Below are positions 24,274 to 33,854 of a stretch of DNA of 33,998 bases, one piece after another (positions within the stretch are counted from its first letter, which is position 1; the number at the start of each line of letters is the position of its first letter). The stretch lies in NCBI GenBank assembly GCA_021847345.1, contig JAJZTW010000046.1, forward strand, positions 1 to 33,998. The letters run 5' to 3'. The DNA comes from Pseudomonadota bacterium (GTDB taxonomy: Bacteria; Pseudomonadota; Gammaproteobacteria; Burkholderiales; Burkholderiaceae_C). A program made the position numbers and the translations under genes. Under the pieces are notes generated by a model that was given only the letters and a program-made list of their open reading frames with translations, did not search any database and was not told the DNA's origin.

Positions 24274-27162
24274 ATGGCACAAACCACCGTCGCTCAACTC
24301 GCCACCGAGTTGCACATTCCGGCCGCCCAGCTCCTGGAACAACTCGCCGCCGCCAGCGTGCACAAGCAGTCCGCCGACGACCCCATCAGCGAGGCCGACA
24401 AGGCCCGTCTGCTCGACCACCTGCGCGTGGCGCATGGCGTGGCCGGCGGCGAGCGCAAGAAAATCACGCTGACGCGCAAGCAGACCACCGAGATCAAGCA
24501 GGCCGACTCGAGCGGCAAGGCGCGCACCATCCAGGTCGAGGTCCGCAAGAAGCGCGTGTTCGTCAAGCGTGACGAAGTCGCCGAGCCGACCGCGCAGGCG
24601 CCCGAACCGGTGGTCGACGAGGCCGAGCTGCGCCGGCGCGAGGAAGAGGCCAAGCGCCAGTCCGAGCTGCTTGCGCGCCAGGCTGACGAGCTGCGCCAGC
24701 GCCAGCTCGAGCAGGAGCAGGCCGCCGAGCGAGCACGTGCCGCCGAGGCCGAGCGCGAGCAGGCCGAGCGCCTGGTGCGTGAACAACAGGCGGCCCGCGA
24801 GGCGGCGGAGGCCGCCGAGCGCGCCGCAGCAGCGCGTGCCGAGCAGGCGCAGACCGCCGAGCAGGCGGCCGCCGAGTCCGAGCAGGTCGAGGCGCAGCGC
24901 AAGCAGGCCGAAGCCGCGACTCGCAAGGAGCAGGAGCGGGTTGCCGAGGCGCAGCGCCGCGAGCGCGAGCAGGCCGAGGCGGCCGCCGCGCGAGCCGCGG
25001 AGATGGAGTCGATCCAGCAGCGCCGGCGTGCCGCCGAGAGCGAGGCCGCGGCCATTCGCGACATGCTGGCGCGCCCGCGCACCGTGCTGCACGCGCCCAA
25101 GCCCGAAGCGCCGAAGCCTGCGGACGCCGGCGCGGCGATCAAGGGCACGATCCACAAGCCCGCTGCGGGCGCGGTGAAGGCGCCCGCAGCCACCACTGCG
25201 ACGACCGGCGACGCGAAGGCGAAAAAGCAGGTCAAGTCCGAGCAGTTGTCGTCGTCGTGGGCGGACGAGGCTGCCAAGCGCCGCGCCATCAAGACGCGCG
25301 GCGATGCCAGCGGCGGAACCGGTGCGTGGCGCGGTGCCAAGGGCGGCGGCCGGCGCGATTCGCGCGACAAGGAGCAGCCGCGTTTCGTGGCGCCGGTCGA
25401 GCCGGTGGTGCGTGAAGTGCACGTGCCCGAGACCATCACCGTCGGAGACCTGGCCCACAAGATGTCGGTCAAGGCATCGGAGGTCATCAAGACCCTGATG
25501 AAGCTGGGCCAGATGGTCACCATCAATCAGGTGCTGGACCAGGAAACGGCGATGATCATCGTGCAGGAGATGGGCCACAACGCCGTCGCCGCCAAGCTCG
25601 ACGATCCGGAGACCTTCCTCGAGCTGGAAGGCGAGCCGACGCATGCCGCGGAGCTCGAGCCGCGTGCGCCGGTGGTCACCGTCATGGGCCACGTCGACCA
25701 CGGCAAGACCTCGCTGCTGGACTACATCCGGCGCGCCAAGGTGGCCGCTGGCGAGGCCGGCGGCATCACGCAGCACATCGGCGCCTACCACGTGGATACG
25801 CCGCGCGGCATGATCACCTTCCTGGACACCCCCGGTCACGAGGCCTTCACGGCCATGCGTGCACGCGGTGCCAAGGCCACCGACATCGTGATCCTGGTCG
25901 TCGCCGCGGACGACGGCGTGATGCCGCAGACCCGTGAGGCCATCGCCCATGCGAAGGCCGCCGGAGTGCCCATCGTGGTCGCGATGAACAAGATCGACAA
26001 GCCCGACGCCAACCCTGACCGCGTCAAGCAGGAGCTGGTGGCCGAGCAGGTGGTACCCGAGGAATACGGCGGCGACTCTCCGTTCGTGCCGGTGTCGGCC
26101 AAGACCGGGCAGGGGGTCGACGACCTGCTGGAGAACGTGCTGCTGCAGGCCGAGGTGCTGGAGCTCAAGGCCCCGGTGGACGCGCCGGCCAAGGGCCTGG
26201 TGATCGAGGCCCAGCTCGACAAGGGGCGCGGTCCGGTGGCCACGGTGCTGGTGCTTTCGGGCACGCTCAAGCGCGGCGACGTCGTGCTCGCCGGCTCGAG
26301 CTTCGGGCGCGTGCGCGCCATGCTCGACGAGAACGGGCGCCCGGTGCAAAGCGCCGGCCCGGCGATTCCGGTGGAGATCCAGGGCCTCAGCGAGGTGCCC
26401 AGCGCGGGCGAGGAGCTGATGGTGCTGGGCGACGAGCGCAAGGCGCGCGAGATCGCGCTGTTCCGCCAGGGCAAGTTCCGCGACGTCAAGCTGGCGCGCC
26501 AGCAGGCCGCCAAGCTCGAGAACATGTTCGAGCAGATGACCGAAGGCGCGAAGACCCTGAACCTGATCATCAAGTCCGATGTGCAGGGCTCGCAGGAAGC
26601 GCTGGTGCATGCGCTGACCAAGCTGTCGACCGACGAGATCCGCGTCCAGGTCGTGCACGCCGCGGTCGGCGGCATCACCGAGAACGACATCAACCTGGCG
26701 ATCGCGTCGCAGGCCGTGGTCATCGGCTTCAACACCCGCGCCGATGCCGGCGCGCGCAAGCAGGCCGAGCTCAACGGAATCGACATCCGCTACTACAACA
26801 TCATCTACGAGGCGGTGGACGAGATCAGGGCGGCGATGTCGGGCATGCTCGCGCCGGAAAAGCGCGAGGAGGTGCTGGGCATGGTCGAGGTGCGCCAGGT
26901 GTTCCGCATCAGCAAGGTGGGAACCGTCGCAGGTTGCCGCGTGCTGTCCGGCCTGGTGCGGCGCTCGGCGCAGGTTCGCGTGCTGCGCGACAACGTGGTG
27001 ATCCACACCGGGGAGCTCGACTCGCTCAAGCGATTCAAGGACGACGTGCGCGAAGTCCAGGAAGGCTTCGAATGCGGCCTGTCACTCAAGAGCTTCCAGG
27101 ACCTGGAAGAGGGCGACCAGCTCGAGGTGTTCGAGGTCAAGGAGATCGCTCGCACGCTGTGA
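24274..27162 (+). CDS. infB: Translation initiation factor IF-2
   Basis: A 962-residue GTPase that brings initiator tRNA to the 30S subunit and promotes subunit joining. The N-terminal IF2-N domain starts [21 protein letters not shown] long Glu/Arg/Ala/Gln-rich coiled-coil linker spans about residues 115-260, then a second IF2-N-like segment ([20 protein letters not shown], near 388). The G domain has [11 protein letters not shown] (about 472), DTPGHEAF (about 518), NKID (about 572) and SAKTGQG (about 609). Domains II-IV follow to the C-terminus [16 protein letters not shown] lies about eight bases before the ATG, with a stronger AAAGGAG further up. The gene is followed by a terminator and the IS607-type insertion. 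Confidence 0.98.
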   Translation: MAQTTVAQLATELHIPAAQLLEQLAAASVHKQSADDPISEADKARLLDHLRVAHGVAGGERKKITLTRKQTTEIKQADSSGKARTIQVEVRKKRVFVKRDEVAEPTAQAPEPVVDEAELRRREEEAKRQSELLARQADELRQRQLEQEQAAERARAAEAEREQAERLVREQQAAREAAEAAERAAAARAEQAQTAEQAAAESEQVEAQRKQAEAATRKEQERVAEAQRREREQAEAAAARAAEMESIQQRRRAAESEAAAIRDMLARPRTVLHAPKPEAPKPADAGAAIKGTIHKPAAGAVKAPAATTATTGDAKAKKQVKSEQLSSSWADEAAKRRAIKTRGDASGGTGAWRGAKGGGRRDSRDKEQPRFVAPVEPVVREVHVPETITVGDLAHKMSVKASEVIKTLMKLGQMVTINQVLDQETAMIIVQEMGHNAVAAKLDDPETFLELEGEPTHAAELEPRAPVVTVMGHVDHGKTSLLDYIRRAKVAAGEAGGITQHIGAYHVDTPRGMITFLDTPGHEAFTAMRARGAKATDIVILVVAADDGVMPQTREAIAHAKAAGVPIVVAMNKIDKPDANPDRVKQELVAEQVVPEEYGGDSPFVPVSAKTGQGVDDLLENVLLQAEVLELKAPVDAPAKGLVIEAQLDKGRGPVATVLVLSGTLKRGDVVLAGSSFGRVRAMLDENGRPVQSAGPAIPVEIQGLSEVPSAGEELMVLGDERKAREIALFRQGKFRDVKLARQQAAKLENMFEQMTEGAKTLNLIIKSDVQGSQEALVHALTKLSTDEIRVQVVHAAVGGITENDINLAIASQAVVIGFNTRADAGARKQAELNGIDIRYYNIIYEAVDEIRAAMSGMLAPEKREEVLGMVEVRQVFRISKVGTVAGCRVLSGLVRRSAQVRVLRDNVVIHTGELDSLKRFKDDVREVQEGFECGLSLKSFQDLEEGDQLEVFEVKEIARTL

Positions 27163-27183
27163 CACGACGCTGACGCGCGAAGC

Positions 27184-27225
27184 AACGGCGCCTCGCGGGT
27201 TCTTCCCGCCAGGCGCCGTTTTGTT
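27184..27225 (+). terminator. Terminator after infB
   Basis: ACGGCGCCT (27185-27193) pairs with AGGCGCCGT (27211-27219), with an inner GCGGG/CCCGC stem, followed by a T-rich run TTTTGTT. It begins 22 bases after the infB stop and would separate infB from rbfA even without the insertion. Bases 27226-27380 beyond it show no gene; they contain a small CCCGGC/GCCGGG hairpin (about 27265-27280). Confidence 0.85.
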
Positions 27226-27382
27226 GTGCGTTGCCGTGTTGGCGGAGTGGACTTGCAGGGCAGGCCCGGCGTCGCCGGGCTTGAGCGGCTATGGTGCATG
27301 CTCGGATCGGGCAGCCCGCGCGATGCGCGCAACGCCAGCGCCGGACAGGCGCGCATTGCCCGCCGATCAGGGAGGGTTTCTA

Positions 27383-27433
27383 GCTGCTCGCTAACAATTT
27401 GCGCAAAGTTGCTCGTGAATACACATTTTGCGC
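27383..27433. repeat. Left-end repeats of the IS607-type element
   Basis: Spaced CTGCTCG/TTGCTCG motifs and two TTTGCGCA motifs (one inside a 10-bp palindrome, one running into the tnpA start) form a repeat cluster that probably binds the transposase dimers. The same motifs recur at the right end near 29252-29270. Confidence 0.6.
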
Positions 27434-28063
27434 ATGTCTCGCAAGCTCGTCCCGATCCATGAAGCCGCTGAAGCGCTTGGCGTCTCGGCGCAGACACTGC
27501 GCCGATGGGAGCGCGAAGGACGGCTTGTGCCCGATGAACGCACGGCAGGCGGGCGCAGGCGCTATGACCTCGCCCGGCTCCAGCCGGAGTTGTTTCGCTC
27601 GCAGGCTGAGGCCGCGCGCAAAACCATGGCCTATGCGCGCGTCTCAAGCCACGACCAGAAGGACGATCTGGAGCGGCAGAAGCAGGTACTTGAGATGTAC
27701 TGTGCGCGGCAAGGTTGGACGTTCGAGGTCATAGCCGACTTGGGTTCTGGCATGAACTACCACAAGAAAGGACTCAAGCGCCTGCTGGACGCGATCATCA
27801 GTGGAGATGTCGGGCGACTGGTCATCACGCACAAGGATCGGCTGCTGCGCTTTGGCGCAGAGCTTGTGTTTGCTATCTGCGAGGCCAAGGGCGTCGAAGT
27901 CGTCATCCTCAACCAAGGCGAGGACTCGACTTTCGAGGAAGACTTGGCGAAAGACGTGCTGGAAATCATCACGGTCTTCTCGGCGCGTCTGTACGGAAGC
28001 CGTTCTCGCAAAAACCAGAAGCTCATCGATGCCGTGCGCGGCGTCGTGGAGGGGGCGGCATGA
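27434..28063 (+). CDS. tnpA: IS607-family transposase TnpA (serine recombinase with MerR-type HTH)
   Basis: A 209-residue recombinase that excises and inserts the element through a phosphoserine intermediate. Residues 5-50 are a MerR-like helix-turn-helix (PIHEAAEALGVSAQTLRRWE, then GRLVPDERTAGGRRRYD). The catalytic serine domain follows: YARVSSHDQKDDLERQ near residue 67-82 with the active Ser and the Arg/Asp/Gln set, VITHKDRLLRFG (about 134) and the C-terminal helix. Unlike phage serine integrases it has the DNA-binding domain at the N-terminus, as is standard for IS607. The ATG at 27434 is preferred over the TTG six bases earlier because relatives begin at MSRKL. Its stop overlaps the tnpB start. 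Confidence 0.95.
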   Translation: MSRKLVPIHEAAEALGVSAQTLRRWEREGRLVPDERTAGGRRRYDLARLQPELFRSQAEAARKTMAYARVSSHDQKDDLERQKQVLEMYCARQGWTFEVIADLGSGMNYHKKGLKRLLDAIISGDVGRLVITHKDRLLRFGAELVFAICEAKGVEVVILNQGEDSTFEEDLAKDVLEIITVFSARLYGSRSRKNQKLIDAVRGVVEGAA

Positions 28064-29262
28064 TCCTCGCGCACAAGATCGCGCTCGACCCGAACAACGC
28101 GCAGGCAACCTACTTCGCTCGCGCGTGCGGCGTTGCGCGTTTCGCCTACAACTGGGCGCTGGCCGAATGGAAGCGCCAGTTTGATGCCGCGAAGCTCGAT
28201 GCGGCCTTACCCAAACCGTCGCAGATGTCGCTGCGCCGCCAACTCAACGCCATCAAGCGCGAGCAATTCCCCTGGATGCTCGAAGTCACGAAATGCGCGC
28301 CGCAGATGGCGATCATCCAGTTGGGCGAAGCGTTTCAGAATTTCTTCAAGAAGCGTGCGCGCTACCCGTCTTTTCGCAAGAGAGGCGTGCATGATCGCTT
28401 CACCTTGACCAACGATCAATTCAGCGTCGAAGGCTCGCGCATTCGCATTCCATCGCTTGGCTGGGTGCGCATGCGAGAACCCTTGCGCTTGGACGGCAAG
28501 ATCACGGCGGCGACGGTCTCCCGTGTCGCCGATCAATGGTTCGTGTCCATCGCTGTCGATACCCAAGACACTTCGCACCTGCGACAAGCCGAGAACCAAG
28601 GCGCCGTCGGTGTGGATTTGGGTGTGAAGGCCCTTGCGACGCTCTCAACGGGGGAAGTGGTTCACGGCCCGAAAGCACTGTCCATGCTGCTCGCGCGCCT
28701 GCGTCGCGCGTCGCGATCCCTGTCCCGCAAGGTCAAGGGATCTGCGAACCGGCGCAAGGCAAGGCAGTGCCTCGCCCGGCTGCACGCGCGCATTGCCAAT
28801 GTGCGCAGCGACGGACTGCACAAGCTCACGACGGACCTCACGCGACGATTTCATACCGTCGCACTCGAAGACCTGAATGTGCATGGCATGGTGCAAAACC
28901 GCCATCTGGCGCGTGCAGTCTCCGATATGGGCTTTGCGGAGCTTCGCCGTCAGGTCGAGTACAAAGCCGCGATGCGCGGAGGTGAAATCATCTTCGCCGA
29001 CCGCTTCTATCCGAGCAGCAAGACGTGCTCGGCTTGCGGCCATGTGCTGGACGTGCTGCCGCTGTCGGTGCGTGCCTGGGACTGCCCGGCCTGCGGCGCG
29101 CATCACGACCGCGACGTCAACGCCGCCGTGAACCTCAAGAATCTGGCCGCAAGTTCTGCGGTTTCAGCCTGTGGAGAGGATGGCTCTGGCGCGCGCCGCA
29201 AGGTGCGCGTGAAACCGGCCTCTGCGAAGCAGGAAGTCAGCTTCGATCATGTTTGCGCATGA
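28060..29262 (+). CDS. tnpB: TnpB, RNA-guided DNA endonuclease of the IS607 element
   Basis: A 400-residue TnpB, ancestor of Cas12. It uses an omega-RNA from the element's right end to cut DNA next to a short target-adjacent motif, which favours retention of the element after excision. An N-terminal helix-turn-helix/WED-REC region begins MILAHKIALDPNNAQ and has FARACGVARFAYNWALAEW and FKKRARYPSFRKRG. All RuvC residues are present: Asp in GVDLGVKALATLS (about 187), Glu in ALEDLNVHGM (about 271) and Asp in HHDRDVNAAVNL (about 350). The zinc ribbon is CSACGHV...CPACG. It therefore appears catalytically complete. It starts in a four-base overlap with tnpA; the C-terminal tail overlaps the predicted omega-RNA. 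Confidence 0.95.
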   Translation: MILAHKIALDPNNAQATYFARACGVARFAYNWALAEWKRQFDAAKLDAALPKPSQMSLRRQLNAIKREQFPWMLEVTKCAPQMAIIQLGEAFQNFFKKRARYPSFRKRGVHDRFTLTNDQFSVEGSRIRIPSLGWVRMREPLRLDGKITAATVSRVADQWFVSIAVDTQDTSHLRQAENQGAVGVDLGVKALATLSTGEVVHGPKALSMLLARLRRASRSLSRKVKGSANRRKARQCLARLHARIANVRSDGLHKLTTDLTRRFHTVALEDLNVHGMVQNRHLARAVSDMGFAELRRQVEYKAAMRGGEIIFADRFYPSSKTCSACGHVLDVLPLSVRAWDCPACGAHHDRDVNAAVNLKNLAASSAVSACGEDGSGARRKVRVKPASAKQEVSFDHVCA

Positions 29263-29275
29263 TCGAGCAAGTCTG
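29140..29275 (+). ncRNA. Candidate omega-RNA scaffold of TnpB
   Basis: In IS607 and IS200/IS605 elements the guide scaffold overlaps the 3' end of tnpB and the right end. Here a CGCGC/GCGCG hairpin (about 29190-29210) and the perfect hairpin CGATCATG-TTTGCG-CATGATCG (29244-29265), which includes the tnpB stop, are suitable structure. The guide would start in the flank near 29271-29290. Borders are estimates by analogy; no RNA evidence exists. Confidence 0.4.
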
Positions 29276-29303
29276 ACGGAACGGTTTCTCGTGGAGTGAT
29301 GCC

Positions 29304-29393
29304 ATGATGAAAATCCTTTTGCGGGCACGCGCGGCCCTTCCGCATCTCGCGGTGTCGCTGGTGGCGATGACCAGCGGTTTCCCCGCAGCCTGA
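29304..29393 (+). CDS. Possible 29-residue leader peptide or truncated signal peptide
   Basis: [20 protein letters not shown] and nine further residues to a stop at 29391, with GGAG nine bases before the ATG. The sequence has the charged N-terminus, hydrophobic core and AxA-like end of a signal peptide. It may be the stump of an exported-protein gene cut off by the insertion, a leader peptide for rbfA, or chance. The rest of 29275-29532 has no gene; a TATCAT near 29458 is a possible -10 for rbfA without a clear -35. Confidence 0.25.
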   Translation: MMKILLRARAALPHLAVSLVAMTSGFPAA

Positions 29394-29532
29394 CTGGCCC
29401 GGAGTCGCCCGCGCGGGGGTTGCCCACGCCGCGGCGCGGGTCGCCGTGCGGAACCGGCTATCATCAAGGGTTGGCCGCTTCCGAGTTGCCGCCTTGCGGC
29501 GGCCGGCGACGCCTCGATCACCGGTTCCCTTC

Positions 29533-29898
29533 ATGCCCCGCCAGGCCAGTACTCCGCACCGCATCCACCGCATTGCCGACCAGATCCAGCGTGATCTGTC
29601 GGAGATGATCGGGCGCGAGATCCGCGATCCCGGGCTCGGGCTCGTGACCCTGTCGGAAGTGCAGCTGTCTCCCGACTACGCGCACGCCAAGGTGTTCTTC
29701 ACGGTGCTGGGGGCCGACCCCGAGCATGCGCAGCGCCTGCTCAACGAGCGAGCGGGGTACCTGCACAGCCTGTTGTTCAAGCGTCTTCGCATCCATACGG
29801 TGCCGACGCTGCATTTCGTGTTCGACGCCTCCACCCGCGACGCCAGCAGCATGAACGAGCTGATCCAGCGTGCCGTCGCGGACAAGGCGCGCGACTGA
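29533..29898 (+). CDS. rbfA: Ribosome-binding factor A
   Basis: A 121-residue KH-fold protein that binds the 30S subunit and assists 16S rRNA 5'-end maturation, mainly in the cold. The motifs are [41 protein letters not shown] and the C-terminal [10 protein letters not shown]. Length and composition are normal. The ATG at 29533 matches the family N-terminus ([18 protein letters not shown]); the ribosome site is weak. It is 17 bases before truB. It is separated from infB by a terminator and the IS607 element, so it must have its own promoter or rely on read-through. Confidence 0.96.
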   Translation: MPRQASTPHRIHRIADQIQRDLSEMIGREIRDPGLGLVTLSEVQLSPDYAHAKVFFTVLGADPEHAQRLLNERAGYLHSLLFKRLRIHTVPTLHFVFDASTRDASSMNELIQRAVADKARD

Positions 29899-29915
29899 TC
29901 GAGCTGCTTCGTCGC

Positions 29916-30875
29916 ATGAGCGCGCAGGGACGTTCCCGGAGGGAACCGGTGCATGGCGTGCTGCTGCTCGACAAGCCGCGCGGGTGTACCTCGCAGCAGG
30001 CCCTGCAGCAGGCGCGGCGCGCTTTGGGCGCGGCGAAGGCCGGGCATACCGGAACGCTCGATCCTCTGGCCGACGGCCTGCTCCCGCTGTGTTTCGGCGC
30101 CGCCACCAAGTTCGCGCAAATGCACCTTGATGCCGACAAGGCCTATCGGGCCCAGGTGCATCTGGGCATCAGCACCAGCACCTGCGACGCCGAGGGCGAG
30201 GTGACGCAGCGGCGGCCGGTGCCGACGCTGCACGCCGAGCTCCTGCGCGAGGTGCTCGGGGGCTTCATCGGCGTGCTCGGGCAGGTGCCGCCGATGCACA
30301 GCGCCCTCAAGCGCGACGGCCGTCCGCTGTACGAGTACGCGAGGGCCGGGCAGGACATCGAGCTGGCGCCTCGCCAGGTGCGCATCGACGCCATCGACGT
30401 CGTCGACCTGCGCGATGACCTGCTGCTGATCGACGTACGCTGCGGCAAAGGGACGTACATTCGCTCCCTGGCGCGCGATATCGGCGATGCGCTGGGTTGC
30501 GGCGCCCACCTGGCCGGCCTGCGGCGCACGCGCAGCGGAGGCTTCGAGCTGTCGCAGGCTCGCCCTCTCGAGCAGGTGGGGCAGGCTGGCGTCGAGCAGG
30601 CGCGGGGCTGGCTGCTGCCGCCCGACTCGCTCGTGCGCGAGCTGCCGCAGCTGCGCCTCGAGGACCACGAGGCTGCAGCCATGCTCCACGGGCGCGCGCT
30701 GGAACTGCCCGCGGCGCGCGCGCCGGGGCATGCCGGCGCGGTTCGCATCTACGGGGCGCCGCTGGCGGGTGCCGCCCCCTTGTTCCTCGGCGTTGCACGC
30801 TGGGACGGCCACGAGCTGTCGGTGCAGCGCCTGTTGAGTTCCGAAGAGCTGCTCACGCAGCCGCAAACACCATGA
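29916..30875 (+). CDS. truB: tRNA pseudouridine(55) synthase
   Basis: A 319-residue enzyme that converts uridine 55 in the T loop of tRNAs to pseudouridine. The core motifs are HGVLLLDKPRGCTSQQAL, KAGHTGTLDPLADGLLPLCFG with the catalytic Asp at about 49, YRAQVHLGISTSTCDAEGE, PPMHSALKRDGRPLYEYAR and GTYIRSLARDIGDALGCGAH. A PUA-like C-terminal domain follows, as in the proteobacterial form. It overlaps the typA start by four bases (ATGA), so translation of the two is coupled. Confidence 0.97.
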   Translation: MSAQGRSRREPVHGVLLLDKPRGCTSQQALQQARRALGAAKAGHTGTLDPLADGLLPLCFGAATKFAQMHLDADKAYRAQVHLGISTSTCDAEGEVTQRRPVPTLHAELLREVLGGFIGVLGQVPPMHSALKRDGRPLYEYARAGQDIELAPRQVRIDAIDVVDLRDDLLLIDVRCGKGTYIRSLARDIGDALGCGAHLAGLRRTRSGGFELSQARPLEQVGQAGVEQARGWLLPPDSLVRELPQLRLEDHEAAAMLHGRALELPAARAPGHAGAVRIYGAPLAGAAPLFLGVARWDGHELSVQRLLSSEELLTQPQTP

Positions 30876-32698
30876 AACCATCGATTCGCAACATCGCCAT
30901 CATCGCGCACGTCGACCACGGCAAGACCACCATGGTCGACCAGCTGCTGCGTCAATCCGGCACCTTCCGGCAGAACCAGCAGGTGGCCGAGCGGGTCATG
31001 GACTCCAACGACCTGGAGCGCGAGCGCGGCATCACCATCCTGTCCAAGAACTGCGCCGTCGAGTGGCAGGGCACGCACATCAACATCGTCGACACGCCCG
31101 GGCACGCGGATTTCGGCGGCGAGGTCGAGCGCGTGCTGTCGATGGTCGACAGCGTGCTGTTGCTGGTCGACGCCGTCGAGGGCCCGATGCCGCAGACACG
31201 CTTCGTGACCAAGAAGGCGCTGGCGCTGGGGCTCAAGCCCATCGTGGTGATCAACAAGGTCGACCGCCCGGGAGCCCGCCCGGACTACGTGATCAACGCC
31301 ACCTTCGAGCTGTTCGACAAGCTCGGGGCGACCGAGGAACAACTCGACTTCCCGGTGGTCTACGCGTCCGGGCTCAACGGCTGGGCCACGCGCGAGCCGG
31401 CCAGCGTGGGCACCGACCTGGCGCCGCTGTTCGACGCCATCCTGGAATTCGTGCCGCCGCACCAGGGCTCGGCAGACGATCCGCTGCAGTTGCAGATCTG
31501 CTCCCTCGACTACTCCAGCTTTGTCGGGCGCATCGGCATCGGCCGCATCAACAGCGGAACCCTGCGTCCCGGCCAGGAAGTCGCGGTGTACCAGGGACCG
31601 GACTCGACGCCGCGTCGGGCCCGGGTCAACCAGGTGCTCAAGTTCGAGGGCCTCGAGCGGCAGCAGGCCGAGCTTGCCGGCCCGGGCGACATCGTGCTGG
31701 TCAACGGCATCGAGGACATCGGCATCGGCGTGACCCTGACCAGCCCCGACGATCCCCGTCCGCTGCCGATGCTCGCGGTCGACGAGCCGACGCTGACCAT
31801 GAACTTCTGCGTCAACACCAGCCCGCTGGCCGGGCGCGAGGGCAAGTTCGTGACCAGCCGCCAGATCCGCGACCGCCTGGATCGCGAGCTGCAGAGCAAC
31901 GTCGCGCTGCGCGTTCGCGACACCGACGAGGACGGTGTGTTCGAGGTCTCCGGGCGCGGGGAACTGCACCTGACCATTCTGCTGGAGAACATGCGCCGCG
32001 AAGGCTACGAGCTCGCGGTGAGCAAGCCGCGCGTGGTGTTCCGCGATGTCGACGGGCGCCGCCAGGAGCCGATCGAGCTGGTCACCGCCGACGTCGAGGA
32101 GCAGCACCAGGGCGGAGTCATGCAGGCGCTGGGCGAGCGTCGCGGCGAGCTGGTCAACATGGAGCCCGACGGCATGGGCCGCGTGCGCCTCGAGTACCGG
32201 ATTCCCGCGCGGGGCCTGATCGGCTTCCAGACCGAGTTCCTGAACCTGACCCGGGGCACCGGTCTGATCAGCAACATCTTCGACGGCTACGACGACTACA
32301 AGGGCGAGATCCAGGGGCGCAAGAACGGCGTGCTGATCAGCCAGGACCAGGGCGAGATCGTCACCTACGCGCTGGGCAAGCTCGACGACCGCGGGCGCAT
32401 GTTCGTCAAGCCCGGGGACCCGGTGTACGAAGGCATGATCGTCGGGATCCACAGTCGCGACAACGACCTGGTGGTCAATCCGGTGCGATCCAAGCAGCTG
32501 ACCAACTTCCGCGTTTCCGGCAAGGAGGACGCGATCAAGATCACGCCGCCGATCGAACTGACCCTGGAGTACGCCGTGGAGTTCATCGCCGACGACGAGC
32601 TGGTCGAGATCACGCCGCGTTCGATCCGCCTGCGCAAGCGCCACCTGAGCGAGCAGGACCGCAAGCGCGCCGATCGCGCCATGGCCCAGGGTGCCTGA
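30872..32698 (+). CDS. typA: Translational GTPase TypA/BipA
   Basis: A 608-residue ribosome-associated GTPase involved in 50S assembly, cold growth and stress responses. The G domain has [15 protein letters not shown] (about 11), [28 protein letters not shown] (about 75) and [11 protein letters not shown] (about 128). EF-G-like domains II, III and V and the TypA-specific C-terminal domain ([34 protein letters not shown]) follow. The length is normal. No separate ribosome site is evident, in keeping with coupling to truB. The adjacency truB-typA is typical of Betaproteobacteria. Confidence 0.98.
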   Translation: MKPSIRNIAIIAHVDHGKTTMVDQLLRQSGTFRQNQQVAERVMDSNDLERERGITILSKNCAVEWQGTHINIVDTPGHADFGGEVERVLSMVDSVLLLVDAVEGPMPQTRFVTKKALALGLKPIVVINKVDRPGARPDYVINATFELFDKLGATEEQLDFPVVYASGLNGWATREPASVGTDLAPLFDAILEFVPPHQGSADDPLQLQICSLDYSSFVGRIGIGRINSGTLRPGQEVAVYQGPDSTPRRARVNQVLKFEGLERQQAELAGPGDIVLVNGIEDIGIGVTLTSPDDPRPLPMLAVDEPTLTMNFCVNTSPLAGREGKFVTSRQIRDRLDRELQSNVALRVRDTDEDGVFEVSGRGELHLTILLENMRREGYELAVSKPRVVFRDVDGRRQEPIELVTADVEEQHQGGVMQALGERRGELVNMEPDGMGRVRLEYRIPARGLIGFQTEFLNLTRGTGLISNIFDGYDDYKGEIQGRKNGVLISQDQGEIVTYALGKLDDRGRMFVKPGDPVYEGMIVGIHSRDNDLVVNPVRSKQLTNFRVSGKEDAIKITPPIELTLEYAVEFIADDELVEITPRSIRLRKRHLSEQDRKRADRAMAQGA

Positions 32699-33659
32699 GA
32701 CCCGGACCGGCGGGGCCCACGGCCCCGCCCCGGACGATGTCCCGCTGCCCGGCCGTGCCGCTGCGGCCGCCGCGGGTCGCTCGCACCTGCCGGCGGTGCT
32801 GGCCATGGTGGCCTGCACGCTGCTGTGGAGCATGGCGGGGGTGATCACGCGCCATCTGCACCGGCACGACGGCATGGTGCTGGTGTTCTGGCGCAGCGGC
32901 TTCGCGGCAGTGTCGCTGCTGCTGGTGCTGGGTGCGCTGCGCGGCCCGCGCGCGCTGGCCCGGCAGGTCACGCGCAGCCCCGCGCTGCTGTGGTTGTCGG
33001 CGGCCTGCTGGTGCACCATGTACACCGCCTTCATGCTCGCGCTGAGCCTGACCACCGTGGCGCAGACCCTGGTGGCGGTGAGCCTGGGCCCGTTGTTCGC
33101 GGCCCTGTTGGGGCTGGTGTTCCTGCGCCAGCCGGTGCGGGCTCGCACCTGGCTGGCCATCGTCGTGGCGATGCTCGGCATGGCGTGGATGTTCTGGCGC
33201 AACCTGCACGCCACGCGCGGAGCGCGGGAGATCGAGGGCCTGTTGATCGGATTGCTGGTACCGCTCGGCGCAGCCGGCAACTGGGTACTGGTGCGCCACG
33301 CTGCCGGGCGCCTGCCGATGCAGGCCGCGCCGATGCTCGGCGCGGCGATGTCGGCGCTGTTGGTGAGCCTGCTTGCGCGTCATCTGGCGGTCGACGCGCA
33401 CGACCTGTCCTGGCTGGGGTTCCTCGGGGTGTTCCAGCTGGCCCTGCCCGGAGCCTTCGCGGTCTGGGCGGCGCAGCGCCTGGCGCCAGCCGAGGTCGCG
33501 CTGCTGGGCCTGCTCGAAGTGGTGTTCGGCACCTTGTGGGCGTGGATCGGCGCGGCCGAAGTGCCCAGCGCGAGCACGCTGATCGGAGGCGCGCTGATCC
33601 TCGCCGCGCTGGTGGGCAACGAAGCCCTGGGCATGGCGGGACGCCGCGGAACGCGCTGA
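32691..33659 (+). CDS. EamA/DMT-family transporter
   Basis: A 322-residue inner-membrane protein with ten hydrophobic segments in two EamA halves (drug/metabolite transporter superfamily). The first half starts PAVLAMVACTLLWSMAGVITR and holds YTAFMLALSLTTVAQTLVAVSLGPLFAALLG; the second ends in PAEVALLGLLEVVFGTLWAW and GGALILAALVGN. Such carriers export amino acids, metabolites or drugs, and the substrate cannot be told from sequence. The GTG at 32691 overlaps the typA stop by eight bases and is taken because no better start precedes the first membrane segment. The N-terminal 30 residues are Ala/Pro-rich and polar. It is last in the operon before the rRNA promoter. Confidence 0.88.
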   Translation: MPETRTGGAHGPAPDDVPLPGRAAAAAAGRSHLPAVLAMVACTLLWSMAGVITRHLHRHDGMVLVFWRSGFAAVSLLLVLGALRGPRALARQVTRSPALLWLSAACWCTMYTAFMLALSLTTVAQTLVAVSLGPLFAALLGLVFLRQPVRARTWLAIVVAMLGMAWMFWRNLHATRGAREIEGLLIGLLVPLGAAGNWVLVRHAAGRLPMQAAPMLGAAMSALLVSLLARHLAVDAHDLSWLGFLGVFQLALPGAFAVWAAQRLAPAEVALLGLLEVVFGTLWAWIGAAEVPSASTLIGGALILAALVGNEALGMAGRRGTR

Positions 33660-33721
33660 TCCGTTCCTGGCCGGCGCACGCTTCGGCTACACCCTCCGGA
33701 TGACTTTTTGTTGAAGGGGGG

Positions 33722-33750
33722 TTGCGCGGCAAATCAAACCGTGCAAGAAT
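33722..33750 (+). promoter_or_regulatory. Candidate rRNA operon promoter
   Basis: TTGCGC (33722-33727), 17 bases, AAGAAT (33745-33750), preceded by an AT-richer stretch GACTTTTTGTTGAAG (33702-33716) that could be an UP element. The hexamers are imperfect (3/6 and 4/6), so the exact position is tentative. The stretch 33660-33982 has no protein gene; it is rRNA promoter and leader. Confidence 0.4.
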
Positions 33751-33840
33751 TCATTCTTCGCTGCTGATGCAGCAACGCAGACAGATGAAGCAGTAACCGC
33801 GGACGCAATAACCGCGAGCACTGCGAAGTTTGGAAGCGAG

Positions 33841-33854
33841 ATCCTTAACAAGAA
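33841..33854 (+). promoter_or_regulatory. boxA-like antitermination site in the rRNA leader
   Basis: AGATCCTTAACAAG resembles the boxA consensus TGCTCTTTAACA and is followed by CAGCCGATAAGTGTGGGCG, a leader sequence typical of Burkholderiales rRNA operons. It would recruit NusB/S10 and, with NusA, prevent premature termination. A TCCGG/CCGGA hairpin follows at about 33949-33966. Confidence 0.75.

Larger units (their letters stand above)
27383..29275 (+). mobile_element. IS607-family insertion sequence between infB and rbfA
   Basis: An element of about 1.9 kb with the two hallmark genes tnpA (serine recombinase) and tnpB (RNA-guided nuclease) overlapping by four bases. Left-end signals are GCTGCTCG (27383-27390), the palindrome TTTGCGCAAA (27398-27407) and TTGCTCG (27409-27415). 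The right end has TTTGCGCATG (29252-29261) and CGAGCAA (29264-29270), the inverse of TTGCTCG. IS607 elements make no target duplication, so the exact borders cannot be read from one sequence; those given are estimates. Both genes look intact, so the element may still be active. It interrupts the usual infB-rbfA adjacency but breaks no gene. Confidence 0.88.

Noticed and set aside
24238..27006. A 922-codon minus-strand frame opposite infB
   Set aside because: Antisense shadow of the IF-2 gene; Leu/Gly/His-rich, no domain.
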